A stretch of DNA of 64,000 nt from Bdellovibrio sp. qaytius (GTDB taxonomy: Bacteria > Bdellovibrionota > Bdellovibrionia > Bdellovibrionales > Bdellovibrionaceae): the NCBI GenBank assembly GCA_004011035.1, contig CP025734.1, positions 2,006,001-2,070,000 of the forward strand. Reading direction: 5' to 3'. The position numbers and the translations under genes were made by a program. This document shows, one piece after another, positions 60,373 through 64,000 of this stretch. Each line of letters starts with the position of its first letter. The first letter of the stretch is position 1. The notes under the pieces were generated by a model, which saw only the letters and a list, made by a program, of their open reading frames with translations, was not told the DNA's origin and did no database searches.

Positions 60373-60915
60373 ATGCAAGTCACATACGAAAACACGCCAA
60401 ATCCTTCGACTCTTAAATTTAATTTTACAGCTCAAATCGCTGATGCGTCTCACGACTTCCCTAACGTGGAATCAACAGATACGTCTCCTCTAGCTGCTAA
60501 AATTTTCGGCTTTCCGTGGGTTTCTAGCGTATTTATTGGCCAAGATTTCATGACAATCACCAAGCAAGACTGGGTTGACTGGTCTGTGATCGCTAATCCG
60601 CTATCAGGGCTATTATCAGAGCACATCTCTAGCGGACAACCCGTGTTTGTTAAAAAGACTGTTGATCCAGATGTGAATGAAAATGATTCGCCAATTGTTA
60701 AACAAATCAAAAAAGTATTAAAAGAAGAAATTCGCCCTGTTGTTGCAATGGATGGCGGAGACGTTGTGTTCAGTAAATACGAAGACAACATTTTATATAT
60801 TCAAATGAAGGGCGCATGTAACGGCTGCCCGTCGTCTCAAGCTACACTTAAAGATGGCATTCAGGTTCGTTTGATTGAAGCGATTCCCGAAATTAAAGCT
60901 GTCGAAGCGATCTAG
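60373..60915 (+). CDS. Nfu-type Fe-S scaffold/carrier protein
   Basis: An N-terminal Nfu_N domain (TYENTPNPSTLKFNF, AAKIFGFPWVSSVFIGQDFMTI) is followed by a C-terminal NifU-like domain (about 110-181) with CNGCPSS, where C149 and C152 would bind a [4Fe-4S] cluster. Such proteins deliver clusters to target enzymes. The ATG at 60373 is chosen because AGGAG lies 6 bases before it; a longer frame from 60313 adds 20 non-conserved residues. It is similar to mitochondrial Nfu1 in domain order. Confidence 0.93.
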   Translation: MQVTYENTPNPSTLKFNFTAQIADASHDFPNVESTDTSPLAAKIFGFPWVSSVFIGQDFMTITKQDWVDWSVIANPLSGLLSEHISSGQPVFVKKTVDPDVNENDSPIVKQIKKVLKEEIRPVVAMDGGDVVFSKYEDNILYIQMKGACNGCPSSQATLKDGIQVRLIEAIPEIKAVEAI

Positions 60916-61017
60916 TGTTCGCCTTAATCGTCGCACTGTAAAAACTTTTGACAGGAATAATTTACCAAAATCATTCTACAACATCTGATCGAGGCTCAAT
61001 TTTTGTAAAACACTACC

Positions 61018-61533
61018 GTGAGGTATTGTTTGAAGTTAAATCAAGTTGCTCACTATTTTGTAGTTCTAATGCTGTCGGTTGCGGCTGCGGGACTCTATTT
61101 TGCGCCAAAGACGCCAGCTAAACAGGTCAACGCTGTAAGCCTACCTTCATTAATTAGTCTCAATTTGAATCAACAAACATTTTTAACTAAAACTTATGAA
61201 AAACCAGAGTTTAGCGAAATCGCTGAAGCCTTAATTCGCGAACAGCAAATCGACTTTAAAACTCGCTTATCTCCTGTGTATGCAGGGCTTAACACTTATT
61301 TAATGACGTTTTTCGAAACGACTAAATCAACAGCTAGCTCTCCTGATATTCAATTCGTTATCTTTAAAAAATTTCAAGATCACTACCGTATCGTAGCCAC
61401 TCTAAAAGTGACTGGTCTTGAAGAGACAAGCATTAAGCTTTCTTACGGTTCGATTGATTTCTTAGATCAAGAAACATTTAACTTAAGCACTTTAAAATTA
61501 GCACAAACTTTAGAATTAGAAGAAAACTTTTAG
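61018..61533 (+). CDS. Membrane-anchored extracytoplasmic protein
   Basis: Not recognised. One N-terminal hydrophobic segment (VVLMLSVAAAGLYFA) acts as an anchor or signal, followed by about 140 residues of mixed structure outside the membrane (FSEIAEALIREQQIDFKTR, IQFVIFKKFQDHYRIVATLKV). GTG at 61018 opens the frame, but TTG at 61030 has GAGG 6 bases upstream and is the better start. It is followed after 10 bases by the first phospholipase D gene, so it may act with that enzyme. Confidence 0.65.
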   Translation: MRYCLKLNQVAHYFVVLMLSVAAAGLYFAPKTPAKQVNAVSLPSLISLNLNQQTFLTKTYEKPEFSEIAEALIREQQIDFKTRLSPVYAGLNTYLMTFFETTKSTASSPDIQFVIFKKFQDHYRIVATLKVTGLEETSIKLSYGSIDFLDQETFNLSTLKLAQTLELEENF

Positions 61534-61543
61534 GAGCATTGAG

Positions 61544-63043
61544 ATGAAAAAATTAATCCTTATTCTTATCGCAATGTTAGCTGCTCAATCGGTTTTCGCT
61601 GATAAAGTTGTTTTATTAGAAGGCAATAATGAATCTATCGACGCTCGTAAAGATTTAATTTCATCGGCGCAAACTGAAGTTCGCGCTCAATATTATACAA
61701 TCGAAAATGACGAAGTAGCTAACGGTGGTTTAGCTATTTTACGTAATTTAGCCATTAAAAAACCAAATGTTAAAGTTAGAATTATCATCGATTCTTTAAA
61801 TAATTTAATGTTACGCGAAACTATGGCAGCTTTTTTATCTGACAACCAAGGTCACTCTTTACCGAATGTTGAAATCAGAGAATACAACACATTTAAAATT
61901 TATGCTCCGTGGAGATATACAAAACGCATGCACGATAAAGGTTTAATTATCGACAGTGACGTTTTAATTTCTGGTGGTCGCAATATCGCTAACGGTTATT
62001 TTGGTAAATACGACTCAGAAAATCCAAAACACCCTGTTCTTGAAGACACTGATATTTTAGTTTTAAATAGCCAAGCTATTGGTGAGGCAGCTTCATATTT
62101 TGACAACTTATGGTCTTCAAAATTCGTTAAAACAATTAACCTTGGCAAAATGTCTCCAAACCAATTAAAGCCAGGTTCGTGTGAAGCCAGACAAACAACT
62201 GATGCCTCTGAGCGCGAAGCTGATGCCTGCGAATACACTCGTAAGCGCAACGAACAATTAGTTACTAAACAAAGAGCCGAATTAATTCAGTTAGCGATCA
62301 AATACACTTCTCACTTAACTCAATCAGAAGCCTTAAATAAATGGTCTTCAAATAAAAATGCTTTAACTGTTGGTCCGGTTGATTATTTATTTGATAACCC
62401 AGTTGGACAAAAAAGCTCTCTTAAAAAGCCTGAAGCTTTTGAAAACAATATCGCCAAACAACTTTATGCTGCTGTAAAAACCGCACAAAAATCTGTAGTC
62501 ATCATTACGCCTTACTTCGTAGTTACTCCAGAGCAAGAAGCCTTATTTACTGAGTTACGTTCAAGACATGTAAAAATTCGTGTTTTCACAAATGGTTCGC
62601 ACTCTAATGATGTGCCGGCTTCTCATATCGGTTATTTAAAAACTCGCGAAATAGCTCTTAAACTTGGTGTTCAAATATGGGAATACAACGGACCAGATAC
62701 ATTGCATGCTAAAATGGTCTTAATCGATCGTAACAAAATGTTTATCGGTTCATTCAACTGGGATTTCAGATCGCAAAATTTAAACCGTGAAGTTGGAATC
62801 GTTGCTCGCTTAGAAGAAGGCAACTCTGTGAATGTTGATGAAACTGATGTCTTTGCAAAAGTAGCTCGTATTTATGAGCGCTCGACTCGCCTTGGTAGCC
62901 ACAGTCATTTAAATGGTGATATCGGCGACGATGGTCAATTTAGCCAAGATGAATTAGATGTTTTAGCTGACGAAATCAAAGAAGGTAATCAACGTAACCT
63001 TTTTTGGAAAATCACTTACCCTTTAATTAAAAAGCAACTGTAA
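61544..63043 (+). CDS. Exported phospholipase D-like protein (two HKD motifs), copy 1
   Basis: A signal peptide (ending SVFA/D) is followed by two PLD half-domains. HKD1 is H130-x-K132...D137 in RMHDKGLIIDSD. HKD2 is H388-x-K390...D395 in LHAKMVLIDRNK, followed by GSFNWDFRSQNLNREVG. Overall order resembles ClsC-type cardiolipin synthases, but export points to hydrolysis or transphosphatidylation of phospholipids outside the cytoplasm. AGGAG stands before the ATG. Codon use is strongly TTA/GTT biased. A close paralog follows after 28 bases. Confidence 0.92.
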   Translation: MKKLILILIAMLAAQSVFADKVVLLEGNNESIDARKDLISSAQTEVRAQYYTIENDEVANGGLAILRNLAIKKPNVKVRIIIDSLNNLMLRETMAAFLSDNQGHSLPNVEIREYNTFKIYAPWRYTKRMHDKGLIIDSDVLISGGRNIANGYFGKYDSENPKHPVLEDTDILVLNSQAIGEAASYFDNLWSSKFVKTINLGKMSPNQLKPGSCEARQTTDASEREADACEYTRKRNEQLVTKQRAELIQLAIKYTSHLTQSEALNKWSSNKNALTVGPVDYLFDNPVGQKSSLKKPEAFENNIAKQLYAAVKTAQKSVVIITPYFVVTPEQEALFTELRSRHVKIRVFTNGSHSNDVPASHIGYLKTREIALKLGVQIWEYNGPDTLHAKMVLIDRNKMFIGSFNWDFRSQNLNREVGIVARLEEGNSVNVDETDVFAKVARIYERSTRLGSHSHLNGDIGDDGQFSQDELDVLADEIKEGNQRNLFWKITYPLIKKQL

Positions 63044-63071
63044 TAACTGAAAGCCTACTGGAGCCATACCG

Positions 63072-64000
63072 ATGAAAAAACTTTTATTACTTCTTATTAC
63101 AGTTTTAGCTGCAAGCACGGCCTTAGCAGATAAGATCGTATTTTTAGATGATCCAGATGATTCAATTCGTGCGCGTGTTCATTTTATTTTAACTGCTGAA
63201 CGCGAAATTCGCGCTCAATATTTTACAATCGAAGACGACGAAGTTTCTGCTTCGGGTTTAAGTTTATTAGGTAAGGCTGCTGAACGCGGTGTTAAAGTTC
63301 GTATTATCGTAGATGCTATGCACAACTTGATGTCTGACGAAAAAATGGCGGCTCTTTTACTTAATCCGAATGTAGAAATTCGTGAATACAATAATTTTAA
63401 ACTCTATGCTCCATGGCGCTATTCAAAACGTATGCATGACAAAGCCCTTATTATTGATCGTCATGCTTTAATCGCTGGTGGCAGAAACGTGGCTAATGGT
63501 TATTTTGGTAAAGCCTCTGATGACGACGAAGTTACAAAACCAGTCTTAGAAGACACTGATGCTTTGGTTTTAGATAGCAGCGCTATTGATGAAGCGGCTA
63601 ACTATTTTGACAACTTATGGTTTTCAAGATTCGTAAAGCCTGTTGATTTAAGCTATAAAGATAAAAAACAATTAGCCGAAGGCGCATGCGACAGCAAAAG
63701 ATTTCAAAGCGAACGCGGTGATAATGAATACGATGACTGTGAATACCGCAGAAAAAACAACATTAAAAAAGTTCAAGCCGCAATGTTATCTTTAAATCAA
63801 GCTTACCAAAAAACAATTGCTGAAAACGGCAATCCAACTAGCAAAGAAGGCGTTTTAATGGCTTGGGATTTATTAGCTGTTAAAACTGGTAATATCGATT
63901 ACATTTATGATAATCCGGTAGGTCAAAAAAGCAATTTAGAAAAACCAGAAGCCTTACAAAATAATATCGCGAAACAACTTTACGCAGCAGTTGGTCGCGC
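63072..64000 (+). CDS. Exported phospholipase D-like protein, copy 2 (3' end outside window)
   Basis: Reads from ATG 63072 to the window edge without a stop (about 309 codons). A signal peptide (MKKLLLLLITVLAASTALA) is followed by the same layout as copy 1: VRIIVDAMHNLM, HKD1 at H122-x-K124...D129 in RMHDKALIIDRH, GGRNVANGYFGKA, and the DNPVGQKS segment shared with copy 1. The second HKD lies beyond the edge. The tandem arrangement and high similarity indicate a duplication; differences in the middle suggest the copies have diverged in substrate or regulation. Confidence 0.9.
   Translation, partial: MKKLLLLLITVLAASTALADKIVFLDDPDDSIRARVHFILTAEREIRAQYFTIEDDEVSASGLSLLGKAAERGVKVRIIVDAMHNLMSDEKMAALLLNPNVEIREYNNFKLYAPWRYSKRMHDKALIIDRHALIAGGRNVANGYFGKASDDDEVTKPVLEDTDALVLDSSAIDEAANYFDNLWFSRFVKPVDLSYKDKKQLAEGACDSKRFQSERGDNEYDDCEYRRKNNIKKVQAAMLSLNQAYQKTIAENGNPTSKEGVLMAWDLLAVKTGNIDYIYDNPVGQKSNLEKPEALQNNIAKQLYAAVGR

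Overview
The window is about 64 kb of AT-rich, densely coding bacterial chromosome. The gene content fits a Gram-negative bacterium of the Bdellovibrio/Bacteriovorax kind (Bdellovibrionota). There are many exported hydrolases acting on peptidoglycan, peptides and phospholipids, many lipoproteins, a CarD-type regulator, c-di-GMP turnover proteins (HD-GYP and cNMP-EAL), an RsbRD-type histidine kinase and a very large secreted protein. This placement is inferred from gene content; no 16S rRNA or marker phylogeny is available here.

Layout. 0-2.7 kb: the 3' part of a TraB/ChaN-like gene, a HEPN/MNT toxin-antitoxin-like pair beside tRNA-Leu(UAA), and a membrane protein. 2.7-9.9 kb: a cell-wall precursor and murein-recycling block (CBS-less IMPDH/GMPR, murI, YiiX-like lipoprotein, MepA-like lipoprotein, lysA, MpaA-like M14 peptidase, dapD). 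9.9-13.4 kb: a minus-strand run ending in an FtsX-type permease and an ABC ATPase with broken catalytic motifs. 13.4-19.4 kb: exported proteins and a CPA2 K+/H+ antiporter. 19.4-25.8 kb: two long YiiX-like paralogs, a third short one, a REP-associated tyrosine transposase (RAYT) with six copies of a 13-bp palindrome scattered in and around these genes, and a clostripain. 26-29.9 kb: epimerase, histidine kinase, secreted barstar-like protein, tRNA-His and exported MsrB. 29.9-39.9 kb: a two-gene unit dominated by a 2870-residue secreted, repeat-rich protein with an HExxH motif. 40-45.5 kb: cNMP-EAL protein, SDR, M14 peptidase, SpoIID and an SLT-like protein. 45.5-60.2 kb: housekeeping genes (uvrC, uvrB, cysS, gltX, carD, recG, lysS, class I aldolase) with an HD-GYP gene. 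60.3-64 kb: Nfu-type scaffold and two tandem exported phospholipase D proteins, the second cut by the window edge.

Regulation readable in the sequence. The two lipoprotein genes at 4.6 and 5.4 kb each carry a sigma-54-like GG-N10-GC promoter, with a duplicated dyad element at the same distance upstream. Four genes (pseudo-ATPase, short YiiX paralog, giant protein, HD-GYP) have CCGATAA, a FliA/sigma-28-type -10 element, 6-7 nt before the start codon. The HD-GYP copy also has a good -35.

The best candidates for something new are the RAYT/palindrome cluster, which enters coding sequence in different reading registers; the giant secreted HExxH protein with its overlapping partner; the sigma-54 tandem lipoprotein pair; and the catalytically degenerate ABC ATPase retained beside its permease.
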